A stretch of 64,000 bases of DNA from Cellulosimicrobium cellulans. Lineage in GTDB: Bacteria > Actinomycetota > Actinomycetes > Actinomycetales > Cellulomonadaceae. The stretch is from assembly GCF_016921195.1 (NCBI RefSeq), contig NZ_JAFGYF010000003.1, forward strand, positions 1 to 64,000, written 5' to 3'. Shown piece after piece: positions 1 through 7,508 of this stretch (position 1 is its first letter; the number at the start of each line of letters is the position of its first letter). The position numbers and the translations under genes are program-made. The notes under the pieces were generated by a model. It was given only the letters and a program-made list of their open reading frames with translations. It had not been told where the DNA came from and did no database searches.

Positions 1-109
1 CGCGTCGTGGTCGGGCCTGGCGGGAGCCGCGAGGAACGAGCGGCGGATGGTAGACGCGGCACCACCACCCACCCCGCCCACCCCACCCGACCACACGCCG
101 TCGCACCCA

Positions 110-175
110 AGAACCACGGTTCTACCTCGCGGAACCGCGGTTCTACCTCGCGCGACCGGGGTTGCTTCTCGGTCG
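110..175. repeat. Tandem palindromic repeat and possible malQ terminator
   Basis: Two copies of a 21-bp unit lie head to tail (110-130 and 131-151). Each contains an inverted repeat of the form GAACC-NN-GGTTC; the second copy, GAACCGCGGTTC at 132-143, is a perfect palindrome. Just after them CGACCG (153-158) can pair with CGGTCG (170-175). The block lies immediately downstream of the malQ stop, so it may terminate malQ transcripts. Nothing else was recognised in bases 1-176. Confidence 0.5.
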
Positions 176-176
176 G

Positions 177-2360
177 TCAGAGGGCGTCGTTCATGGCCTT
201 CGCGAGGGAACGCAGGCGGGCGGAGTCGAAGAGGTCCTCCAGAAGGACGACGTTGCCCGACGAGTCCCCGAGCGGCACCTTCCAGTTGGGGTACTCCTGG
301 TCCGTGCCGGGCTGGTTCTGCGAGCGGCGCTCCCCCACGGCGTCGGCGAGCGAGACGCCGAGCAGGACGGCGGGTGTGCCGCGGATCAGGCGGTGCAGCG
401 CCTCGACGAGCTCGCGCTCGGACGGGTCGTCGCCCACGAGCCCGCGCTCGCGCAGGAACGCGACCATGGCGTCGCGCTCGGCGCGGGCCGCGCGCCGCAC
501 GTCGGCGACGTCCTCCGTGAGGACGCGCAGGCGGTCCCGCAGCTCGACGTGCTCGCCCGCGAGGTACCCGGCCGTGGGCGGCAGGTCGTGGGTCGTGACG
601 GTCGCGAGCGCGAGGCGCCGGTAGTCCTCCGGGGGCAGCGGCCGGCCGTCGTCGGTCTTCTCGAACCACAGGACGGACGTGCCGAGGACGCCCCGGTCCG
701 CGAGGTAGTCACGGACCCAGGGCTCGAACACGCCGAGGTCCTCGCCGATGACCATCGCGCCCGCGCGGTGCGCCTCGAGGCACAGGATGCCGACGAGGGC
801 CTCGTGGTCGTAGCGGACGTAGGCGCCGGCGTCGGCGCGCGCGCCGCCGGGGATCCACCACAGGCGGAAGAGCCCGATGACGTGGTCGATGCGGATCGCG
901 CCCGCGTGCCGCAGGACGGTCCGCAGCATGTCGCGGTAGGGCGCGTACCCGGCGCGGGCGAGCGCGCGCGGGTGCCAGGGTGGCTGGGACCAGTTCTGGC
1001 CCTGCTGGTTGTACATGTCTGGCGGCGCGCCGACCGAGACCCCGGTGGCGAGCACGCCGCGGTGCGCCCAGACGTCGGCGCCCTCGGGGTGCACCCCGAC
1101 CGCGAGGTCGTGCATGATCCCGACCGACATCCCCGCCTCGCGCGCGGTGCGCTGGGCGGCCCGGAGCTGCTCGTCGGCGACCCACTGGAGCCAGCAGTAG
1201 AACTCGACGCGGTCGGCGAGCTGCTCGCGCAGCGCCGCGACGGTCGGGCCGTTCGGGTCGTACGCGCCGGGCGGCCAGTCGCGGTCGCCGTAGTGGTCGG
1301 CGAGCGCGCACCACGTCGCGAAGTCCTCGAGGCCCCGACCCTGCTCGGCACGGAAGGCGTCGAGCGACGCCTGTCGTGCGGTCGAGCGCGGCGCGGCGAA
1401 GACGACCTCGAGCGCCGCCTTCTTGGCGTCCCAGGCCGCGTCGCGGTCGATCGGGCCCGGGTCGGTGTCGAGATCGCGCACGGGGTCGAACGCCCACTCC
1501 ACGAGCGAGCGGTCCGCCGCGGACAGGTAGCCGGTCTCGCGGATGTCCTCGACGCGGATGTAGATCGGGTTGACGAAGCGCCGGCTCGTCGGCAGGTAGG
1601 GCGACGGCGTCATGGGGGTGCGCGGCTCGGCGGCGTGCAGCGGGTTGACGAGCACGAAGTCGGCCCCCGCCTCGCGCGCGGACAGCCACGCGAGGTCGGC
1701 CAGGTCGGCCAGGTCGCCGACGCCCCACGACGCCCGCGAGCGCACCGAGTAGAGCTGGGTCATGAAGCCCCACGCACGCCGCTCGGCGACCGCGGCCGGC
1801 AGCTCGAGCCGCTGCGGCGTCACGACGAGCGTCGCGCGCGCCTGCGTGCCGTCGCTCTCGGCGTGCAGGTCGTGCCACCCGAGGGGCAGGTCGGCCGGGA
1901 TCTCGAACGTCGCGCGTCCCACGCGCCGGCCGTCCACCGTGCGCGGCTCGACGAACACGTCGAGCTGGCCGAGGTCGCGACGCTCGCGCGGGGCCCGGGC
2001 GGCGTGGTGCCCGGACGCCTGCCCCCCGTGGCGCGACGGCTCCGCCTCGAGCTCGACCCAGACCTCGACGGCGGACCCGTCCGCGACGTGGACGGGGAGC
2101 GGGACGGCGTCACCCTGTCGCACGACGACGGTCGGCGGGAGCATCTGGCGCCACGCGTCGTCGCGCGAGTGCTCGAGGCTGACCGCCACCTTCTCGGGCG
2201 ACGACGCCGGGACCCCGAGCGCCTCGAGCACGGCGACGAGCGTCGAGGCGCGGACCTGCCGCCTCGTCCCGTCGAAGTCCCAGAAGTCGGACGCGACGCC
2301 GTGGGCGTCGGCCAGCTGCACCAACGGCTCGGGCAGGTCCGTCTGCGGGGGTTCGCTCAC
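177..2360 (-). CDS. malQ: 4-alpha-glucanotransferase (amylomaltase, GH77)
   Basis: A 727-residue protein of the GH77 disproportionating enzyme family. It transfers maltosyl and longer glucan units between malto-oligosaccharides in the cytoplasm during maltodextrin and glycogen metabolism. The N-terminal ~170 residues are the extra domain typical of actinobacterial MalQ. The barrel follows, with the nucleophile Asp at about residue 491 in RIDHVIGLFR, the acid/base Glu at about 539 in IGEDLG, and the transition-state Asp at about 591 in TTHDLP. Sequence such as MTQLYSVRS and VNPLHA is also typical of the family. The GTG start (VSEPPQTDLP) was chosen because the longer frame upstream only shadows the divergent mscS gene. 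Length agrees with other long MalQ proteins. It stands alone, with no maltose transporter beside it. Confidence 0.93.
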   Translation of the reverse strand: MSEPPQTDLPEPLVQLADAHGVASDFWDFDGTRRQVRASTLVAVLEALGVPASSPEKVAVSLEHSRDDAWRQMLPPTVVVRQGDAVPLPVHVADGSAVEVWVELEAEPSRHGGQASGHHAARAPRERRDLGQLDVFVEPRTVDGRRVGRATFEIPADLPLGWHDLHAESDGTQARATLVVTPQRLELPAAVAERRAWGFMTQLYSVRSRASWGVGDLADLADLAWLSAREAGADFVLVNPLHAAEPRTPMTPSPYLPTSRRFVNPIYIRVEDIRETGYLSAADRSLVEWAFDPVRDLDTDPGPIDRDAAWDAKKAALEVVFAAPRSTARQASLDAFRAEQGRGLEDFATWCALADHYGDRDWPPGAYDPNGPTVAALREQLADRVEFYCWLQWVADEQLRAAQRTAREAGMSVGIMHDLAVGVHPEGADVWAHRGVLATGVSVGAPPDMYNQQGQNWSQPPWHPRALARAGYAPYRDMLRTVLRHAGAIRIDHVIGLFRLWWIPGGARADAGAYVRYDHEALVGILCLEAHRAGAMVIGEDLGVFEPWVRDYLADRGVLGTSVLWFEKTDDGRPLPPEDYRRLALATVTTHDLPPTAGYLAGEHVELRDRLRVLTEDVADVRRAARAERDAMVAFLRERGLVGDDPSERELVEALHRLIRGTPAVLLGVSLADAVGERRSQNQPGTDQEYPNWKVPLGDSSGNVVLLEDLFDSARLRSLAKAMNDAL

Positions 2361-2450
2361 GCCTGCATCCTGCCAGAACGCGGGCCCGCGAGCAGCGCGT
2401 TCGCTCGGCGCGCCCAGGGACCGCCCAACGCGTCCGGGTACCCTGCGCTC

Positions 2451-3575
2451 ATGTCCCACCCCGTCCTCGCCCCCGTCCTCGGCCTGCCCGCGGACGCACC
2501 GCCAGAGGTGCGCAACGGTTTCGACCCGAGCAACCCCGACGACTGGTTCGAGTGGTTCGTCGGGGTCCCGCTGCGCGTCCTGCTCATCATCGGCGTCGGC
2601 GCGATCGCGCTCGCGCTCGTGCGCCGCCTCATCCGCAGGATCACCGAGCACATCGCCGAGGGCACACCCGCCCTGCGCAGCAAGCGGCTGAAGGGCGTCG
2701 CCGAGTCCGGGGTCGGCAGCGTCCTGCTGCGCGCGAACCCGCTGGCGTCCGCCCGACGGGCCCAGCGCGCGCGGACGGTCGGCTCGGTGCTGCGGTCCGT
2801 CGCCAACATCGTCATCGGGGCGACGATCGTGCTCCTCGTGCTGAGCGAGCTGGGCGTGAACATCGCACCGTTCCTCGCCTCGGCGGGCATCGCCGGCGTC
2901 GCCCTCGGCTTCGGCGCGCAGAGCCTCGTGAAGGACTTCCTGTCCGGGACGTTCATGCTGCTCGAGGACCAGTACGGCGTCGGCGACACCGTCGACTTCG
3001 GCGAGGTGACGGGCACCGTCGAGGAGGTCGCGCTGCGCGTCACCAAGGTGCGCGACGGCAACGGGACCCTGTGGTTCGTGCGTAACGGGGAGATCCTGCG
3101 CACCGGGAACAAGACCCAGGAGTGGGGTCGCGCCGTCGTCGACGTGCGCGTGGCGTACTGGGCGGACGTCGAGGCGGTGCGCGCGGCGCTGCTCGCCGCG
3201 GCAGAGGACGTCGGGGCCGACCCCGTGCTCGGCACGTACTTCCTGGAACCCCCGGAGGTCACGGGCATCGAGTCGATGACGGCCGAGGCGCTCCAGCTCA
3301 AGGTGCAGGTCAAGACGCAGGCCGCGATGCAGTGGGAGGTGGCGCGCGCGCTGCGCGCCCGCGTCCGGCAAGGGCTGTCCGACGCGCGGATCCCCCTCGC
3401 CGGGGCGCAGCAGGTGGTCGTCCTCGACCACTCCCCGTCCGTGCCCGACGACCGGCCCGACGACGGTCCCGGCGCCTCGGCGCGGGACGAGCAGGCGGCG
3501 CGCGACCGCCGCGGCGCCGCGGCGGCGGCCGTCGTGCAGGACCGCACCGGCGGCACGGCCGGACCGACCACCTGA
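2451..3575 (+). CDS. Mechanosensitive ion channel family protein (MscS-type)
   Basis: A 374-residue membrane protein. A first hydrophobic helix lies at about residues 35-58 (VPLRVLLIIGVGAIALALV), followed by a basic loop and a second pair of helices at about 110-160. The pore-lining MscS helix is recognisable in FLASAGIAGVALGFGAQSLVKDF. The beta domain that follows (SGTFMLLEDQYGVGDTV, EVTGTVEEVALRVTKVRDGNG, VRNGEI) is typical MscS family. The last ~45 residues are hydrophilic and low complexity. It probably opens on hypo-osmotic shock to release solutes; substrate preference cannot be told. ATG is 90 bp from the divergent malQ start. A strong hairpin follows the gene. Confidence 0.9.
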   Translation: MSHPVLAPVLGLPADAPPEVRNGFDPSNPDDWFEWFVGVPLRVLLIIGVGAIALALVRRLIRRITEHIAEGTPALRSKRLKGVAESGVGSVLLRANPLASARRAQRARTVGSVLRSVANIVIGATIVLLVLSELGVNIAPFLASAGIAGVALGFGAQSLVKDFLSGTFMLLEDQYGVGDTVDFGEVTGTVEEVALRVTKVRDGNGTLWFVRNGEILRTGNKTQEWGRAVVDVRVAYWADVEAVRAALLAAAEDVGADPVLGTYFLEPPEVTGIESMTAEALQLKVQVKTQAAMQWEVARALRARVRQGLSDARIPLAGAQQVVVLDHSPSVPDDRPDDGPGASARDEQAARDRRGAAAAAVVQDRTGGTAGPTT

Positions 3576-3582
3576 GGCGGGT

Positions 3583-3635
3583 GGCGCCGTCGGGCACGGG
3601 GTCCGACGGCGCCGGCCCTCCGCTCCGGGAGGGCC
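3583..3635. terminator. Bidirectional double-hairpin terminator
   Basis: Two adjacent hairpins separate the convergent mscS and EIIB genes. GGCGCCGTCGG (3583-3593) pairs perfectly with CCGACGGCGCC (3603-3613). GGCCCTCC (3614-3621) pairs with GGAGGGCC (3628-3635). There is no U-tract, as is common in high-GC actinobacteria. Confidence 0.6.
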
Positions 3636-3642
3636 GCCGGGG

Positions 3643-3888
3643 TCAGCGCAGTCCGTCGAGCTCCGCCGCGAGGTTGTCGGCCTCCGGGCCGACGATGACC
3701 TGGACGACACGGCCGGAGCGCACGACGCCGAACGCGCCGGTCGCCTTGAGGCGCGCCTCGTCGACGAGCTGCGGGTCGGTCACCTCGACGCGCAGGCGCG
3801 TGATGCACGGCTCCAGGTCGACCACGTTGCCCTGGCCCCCGAGGGCTTCGAGGATCTGCTGTGCCTTCTGGTCCGAGGGGGTGCTCAT
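3643..3888 (-). CDS. PTS EIIB domain protein (glucose/N-acetylglucosamine type)
   Basis: An 81-residue stand-alone EIIB domain of the glucose family. The phospho-accepting Cys lies in the signature DLEPCITRLRVEV, followed by the family-typical GAFGVV and VIVGPEA segments. It would relay phosphate from an EIIA/HPr chain to a membrane EIIC. Neither EIIC nor HPr is encoded in this window. ATG was chosen because GGAGACAC precedes it at good spacing; longer in-frame starts have no such site. It is divergent from the enzyme I gene (244 bp apart), so the two may share regulation. The sugar specificity cannot be decided from an EIIB alone. Confidence 0.88.
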   Translation of the reverse strand: MSTPSDQKAQQILEALGGQGNVVDLEPCITRLRVEVTDPQLVDEARLKATGAFGVVRSGRVVQVIVGPEADNLAAELDGLR

Positions 3889-4132
3889 CGAAAGTGTCTC
3901 CTGAGGCGAGTCGCGAGTGGGATCCGCGCGGGGGATCCGGGGTGTCGGGGTGCCGTGCACCCGGTATCAGCCTAGTCTCCTCGCGAGGTTGTCACCGGAT
4001 CGACGCGGGCCCGCAACCGCGGCGCAACAGACGTGTGCCGGGTGCGTGCGACGGTCGGGACGGTGGCGGGCACGCGTGCGCACCGGCCCGGGCACCCGGG
4101 TCGCACGCCCGAGGCGGACAGGAGCGAGGGTC

Positions 4133-5836
4133 GTGACGGGCGGACTTCAGGACGAGGCACGGCAGGTCATCACGGGCATCGGTGTGTGCCCCGGGACGGT
4201 GGTCGGGCCGGTGGTGCTGATGCCGGAGCCGATCGCGGAGCCCGCTCCCGGGCTGCGGATGGGACCGCGCGAGGACCACGAGGCGCAGGCCCGGCGCGTC
4301 GACGCCGCGGCCGCGCAGGTCGCGACCGACCTCCAGCGCGCGGCGGACGCCGCCGACGGCGAGACGCGCGACGTGCTGGAGGCGACCGCCGCGATGGCGG
4401 GCGACCCCACCCTGGCGGCGGACGCGCGACGCCGCGTCCTCGAGGAGCACCTGGTGCCCGAGCGCGCGGTGTGGGAGGCCGCCGAGGAGGTCGTGCGGCA
4501 GTTCACGGAGCTCGGCGGCTACTTCGCCGAGCGTGCGCGCGACGTCGCGGACGTGCGCGACCGCCTCGTCGCGGCGCTGACGGACCGCCCGGCGCCCGGC
4601 GTGCCCGAGCACGCGGAGCCGTTCGTGCTCGTCGCGCCCGACCTCGCGCCGTCGGCCACCGCCGCGCTCGACCCCGCGCGCGTGCTCGCGATCGTCACCG
4701 ACGGCGCCGGCCCGACGTCGCACACCGCGATCGTCGCGAACGCCAAGGGCATCCCCGCGGTCGTGGCGGCGACCGGCGCGAGCGCCGCGCTCGCGCCGGA
4801 GGACGTCGTCCTCGTCGACGGCGCTGCCGGGACCGTGGTCGTGCACCCGTCCGAGGAGCAGATCGCCACGGCGCGCGCACGGGCGCAGCAGGTGCGCACG
4901 TTCGACGGCACCGGCCGGACGCGCGACGGGCACCGCGTCCAGCTCCTCGCGAACGTCGGCGACCCCGCGGGCGCGGCGCCCGCGGCCGCGGCGGGCGCGG
5001 AGGGCGTCGGGCTGTTCCGCTCCGAGTTCTGCTTCCTCGACCGCGAGCAGCCCCCGACCGTCGAGGAGCAGGTCACCGCCTACCGCACGGTCTTCCGCGC
5101 GTTCGGCGGGCGCAAGGTCGTCATCCGGACGCTCGACTCCGGGGCGGACAAGCCGCTGCACTTCCTCACCGTCGACGACGAGGAGAACCCGGCGCTCGGC
5201 GTGCGCGGGCTGCGCACCGCCGCGCGGTGGCCAGAGCTGCTCGAGCAGCAGCTCGACGCGATCGCCCGGGCCGCCGCGGCCGAGGAGGCCGAGGTGTGGG
5301 TCATGGCGCCCATGGTCTCGACCGTCAGCGAGACCGAGTGGTTCGTCGAGCGCTGCCGCGCCCACGGCCTCGACGTCGCGGGCGTCATGGTCGAGGTCCC
5401 GAGCGCAGCGCTGCTCGCCGGGCCGATCCTCGCGCGCGCCGCCTTCGCCTCGATCGGCACGAACGACCTCACGCAGTACACGATGGCCGCGGACCGGCTC
5501 CTCGGGTCGCTCGCGGAGCTGAGCGACCCGTGGCAGCCCGCCGTGCTGCGGCTCGTCGAGGCGACGTGCGCCGGCGGCGCGCAGCAGGGCCGACCCGTGG
5601 GCGTGTGCGGCGAGGCGGCCTCGCAGCCCGTGCTGGCCGTCGTGCTCGTGGGCCTCGGGGTGTCGTCGCTGTCCATGACGGCCCGCGCGATCCCGGACGT
5701 CGCCGCGCTGCTGCGCGAGGTCGACCTCGACGAGTGCCGCCGCCTCGCACGGCTCGCGGTCGAGGCGGAGAGCGCGGCGGAGGCCCGCGCCGTCGTCCGC
5801 GAGAACCTCCCGGTGCTCACCGCGCTCGGCCTCTGA
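4133..5836 (+). CDS. ptsI: PTS enzyme I (phosphoenolpyruvate-protein phosphotransferase)
   Basis: A 567-residue enzyme I, the usual length. It takes phosphate from PEP and hands it to HPr at the top of the sugar PTS. The active-site His lies in GPTSHTAIVA near residue 200. The PEP-binding barrel follows, with GLFRSEFCFL, IRTLDSGADKPL, and FASIGTNDLTQYTMAADR, plus the catalytic Cys near the C-terminus in VGVCGEAAS. The GTG start follows AGGAGCGAGG and gives the expected N-terminus (ITGIGVCPGTVVGPV). It is divergent from the EIIB gene; a CCTCGCGAGG palindrome at 3979-3988 lies between them but its role is unknown. Confidence 0.95.
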   Translation: MTGGLQDEARQVITGIGVCPGTVVGPVVLMPEPIAEPAPGLRMGPREDHEAQARRVDAAAAQVATDLQRAADAADGETRDVLEATAAMAGDPTLAADARRRVLEEHLVPERAVWEAAEEVVRQFTELGGYFAERARDVADVRDRLVAALTDRPAPGVPEHAEPFVLVAPDLAPSATAALDPARVLAIVTDGAGPTSHTAIVANAKGIPAVVAATGASAALAPEDVVLVDGAAGTVVVHPSEEQIATARARAQQVRTFDGTGRTRDGHRVQLLANVGDPAGAAPAAAAGAEGVGLFRSEFCFLDREQPPTVEEQVTAYRTVFRAFGGRKVVIRTLDSGADKPLHFLTVDDEENPALGVRGLRTAARWPELLEQQLDAIARAAAAEEAEVWVMAPMVSTVSETEWFVERCRAHGLDVAGVMVEVPSAALLAGPILARAAFASIGTNDLTQYTMAADRLLGSLAELSDPWQPAVLRLVEATCAGGAQQGRPVGVCGEAASQPVLAVVLVGLGVSSLSMTARAIPDVAALLREVDLDECRRLARLAVEAESAAEARAVVRENLPVLTALGL

Positions 5837-5951
5837 CGCGGAGCGCGTGGCGCGACGTTCGTCGCCGCGAGCGCGGCGCGTCCCGTGTGACGTGCGCCGC
5901 GGTCCCCGTGCTCGGGCCGGACAGCACCGCGCCCGGTGCGATGATGGGCCG

Positions 5952-6464
5952 GTGACGACCGAGCCCAGCCCCCGCACGTCGCTGCCCGTCGCCGGCACGT
6001 CCGACGGCACGTCCGACGGCACGGCGACCAGCGCGACGAGCGGCACGACGACCGGCACGACGAACGACGCAGCGCCGGTGCGCCCGAGCCGCACGTTCTA
6101 CGACGAGGTCGGCGGCCACGAGACGTTCGTCCGCCTCGTCGACGCGTTCTACGAGGGCGTCGCCGACGACCCGGTCATGCGCCCGATGTATCCCGAGCAG
6201 GACCTCGGGCCGGCGCGCTGGCGCCTCACCGCGTTCCTCGAGCAGTACTGGGGCGGCCCGACGACGTACAGCGAGCAGCGCGGGCACCCGCGACTGCGCA
6301 TGCGGCACGCCCCGTTCAAGGTCAACCCCGACGCGCGCGACCGCTGGCTCGCCCACATGCGTGCCGCCGTCGACACCCTCGGCCTGCCGCCGATCCAGGA
6401 GGCGACGCTGTGGGACTATCTGGAGCGCGCGGCGCACTCGCTCCTCAACACCTTCGAGGACTGA
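5952..6464 (+). CDS. Group II truncated haemoglobin (HbO/GlbO-like)
   Basis: A 170-residue protein whose last ~125 residues form a 2-over-2 globin. Seen are FYDEVGGHETFVRLVDAFYEGV at the start, the group-II Tyr/Trp region (LEQYWGG), the proximal haem His in LRMRHAPFKV, and the conserved Trp in DRWLAHM. Group II globins are linked to oxygen and NO chemistry and are common in actinobacteria (GlbO). The first ~45 residues are an unusual Thr/Ser/Gly-rich tail with repeated GTSDGT/GTTTGTT, absent from typical GlbO. The start is therefore uncertain: GTG at 5952 was chosen, but a downstream start closer to the globin is possible. A tesB-type gene follows after 34 bp. Confidence 0.88.
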   Translation: MTTEPSPRTSLPVAGTSDGTSDGTATSATSGTTTGTTNDAAPVRPSRTFYDEVGGHETFVRLVDAFYEGVADDPVMRPMYPEQDLGPARWRLTAFLEQYWGGPTTYSEQRGHPRLRMRHAPFKVNPDARDRWLAHMRAAVDTLGLPPIQEATLWDYLERAAHSLLNTFED

Positions 6465-6498
6465 CCGACCCGCCGCCCGAGCGAAGGAGCCCCCACCC

Positions 6499-7455
6499 GT
6501 GACCCCCGAGCCCACGCCGCCGTCGACCTCCTCGGCCTCCCCCGGCCCGACGTCGGACGCCGCCCCGCGCGAGCAGGTCCCCAACCCGCTGAACCACCTC
6601 CTCGACGTGCTGCGCCTCGAGCGGGTCGGGGACGGCGACGGGTCGGCCGCCGACCCCGAGCACTTCCGCGGGGTCTCCGTGCACCAGCCGACGGGACGCG
6701 TCTACGGCGGTCAGGTGCTCGCGCAGGCGGTCCTCGCGGCCGGCCGGACGGTCCCGGGGGGTCGGCTGCCCCACTCGCTGCACGGCTACTTCCTGCGGCC
6801 CGGCGGTCTCGACGTGCCCATCGACTTCGCGGTCGAGCGGCTGCGGGACGGGCGCTCGTTCAGCGCGCGCCGCACGCACGCGATCCAGCACGGCAAGCCG
6901 ATCCTGTCGATGATCGCCTCGTTCCAGGAGGACCAGGGCGGCATCGAGCACTCGTCGCCGATGCCCGACGCCCCCGCCCCGGAGGAGGTGCCGTCCGCGC
7001 TCGACGTGCTCGGCGGCATCGACCACCCGATCGCACGGTTCTGGTCGCACCACTCGGCGTTCGAGCTGCGCCACGTGGGCGGCTCGCTCTACCTCGGTCC
7101 CGACCACGAGCCCAAGGACCACCAGATGGTGTGGATGCGGGCGCGCGGCGACGTCGGGGACGACCAGCTGCTGCACCGCGCACTCATGGCCTACGCGTGC
7201 GACCAGGTGATGCTCGAGCCGATCCTGCGCCAGTCCGGCACGAGCTGGGTCACGCCCGACATCTCGATCGCGAGCCTCGACCACGCCATGTGGTGGCACC
7301 GCGACGCGCGCGTCGACGAGTGGCTGCTCTACGTGCAGTCGGCGTCGAGCGCCCAGGGCGGCCGCGGGCTCGGCGCCGCGCGCGTGTTCGCGCAGGACGG
7401 GACGCTCGTCGCGTCCATCGCGCAGGAGGGCATGGTCCGCCTCCCGGCGCTGTGA
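6499..7455 (+). CDS. tesB: Acyl-CoA thioesterase II (TesB family)
   Basis: A 318-residue double-hotdog thioesterase. The first hotdog shows the family-typical GRVYGGQVLAQAVLAA and the SLHGYFLRPG stretch, then FSARRTHAIQHGKPILSMIASFQ. The second contains LMAYACDQVMLEPIL, ISIASLDHAMWWHRD and the C-terminal GRGLGAARVFAQDGTLVASIAQEG. It hydrolyses medium- to long-chain acyl-CoA to free acid and CoA. The GTG start follows GAAGGAGC. It probably forms a transcription unit with the haemoglobin gene upstream. A small hairpin follows the stop. Confidence 0.93.
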   Translation: MTPEPTPPSTSSASPGPTSDAAPREQVPNPLNHLLDVLRLERVGDGDGSAADPEHFRGVSVHQPTGRVYGGQVLAQAVLAAGRTVPGGRLPHSLHGYFLRPGGLDVPIDFAVERLRDGRSFSARRTHAIQHGKPILSMIASFQEDQGGIEHSSPMPDAPAPEEVPSALDVLGGIDHPIARFWSHHSAFELRHVGGSLYLGPDHEPKDHQMVWMRARGDVGDDQLLHRALMAYACDQVMLEPILRQSGTSWVTPDISIASLDHAMWWHRDARVDEWLLYVQSASSAQGGRGLGAARVFAQDGTLVASIAQEGMVRLPAL

Positions 7456-7460
7456 GCACC

Positions 7461-7476
7461 GGGAGGCGGACCTCCC
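7461..7476. terminator. Hairpin between convergent tesB and GH48 genes
   Basis: GGGAGG (7461-7466) pairs with CCTCCC (7471-7476) across a 4-nt loop. An alternative pairing uses CTCCCGG (7441-7447) with CCGGGAG (7459-7465). Three direct copies of GTGTCAGCCG follow at about 7486-7515, up to the GH48 stop. Confidence 0.45.
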
Positions 7477-7508
7477 TCACCGCTGTGTCAGCCGGGTGTC
7501 AGCCGGTG

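Noticed and set aside
162-2450. Long plus-strand open frame continuous with mscS
   Set aside because: It lies opposite malQ, is Arg/Val/Gly-rich and shows no family motif. Real mscS coding begins at the ATG at 2451.
3889-4132. DasR/NagR-type operator between EIIB and ptsI
   Set aside because: No sequence resembling the dre consensus was found. The CCTCGCGAGG palindrome is too short to assign.
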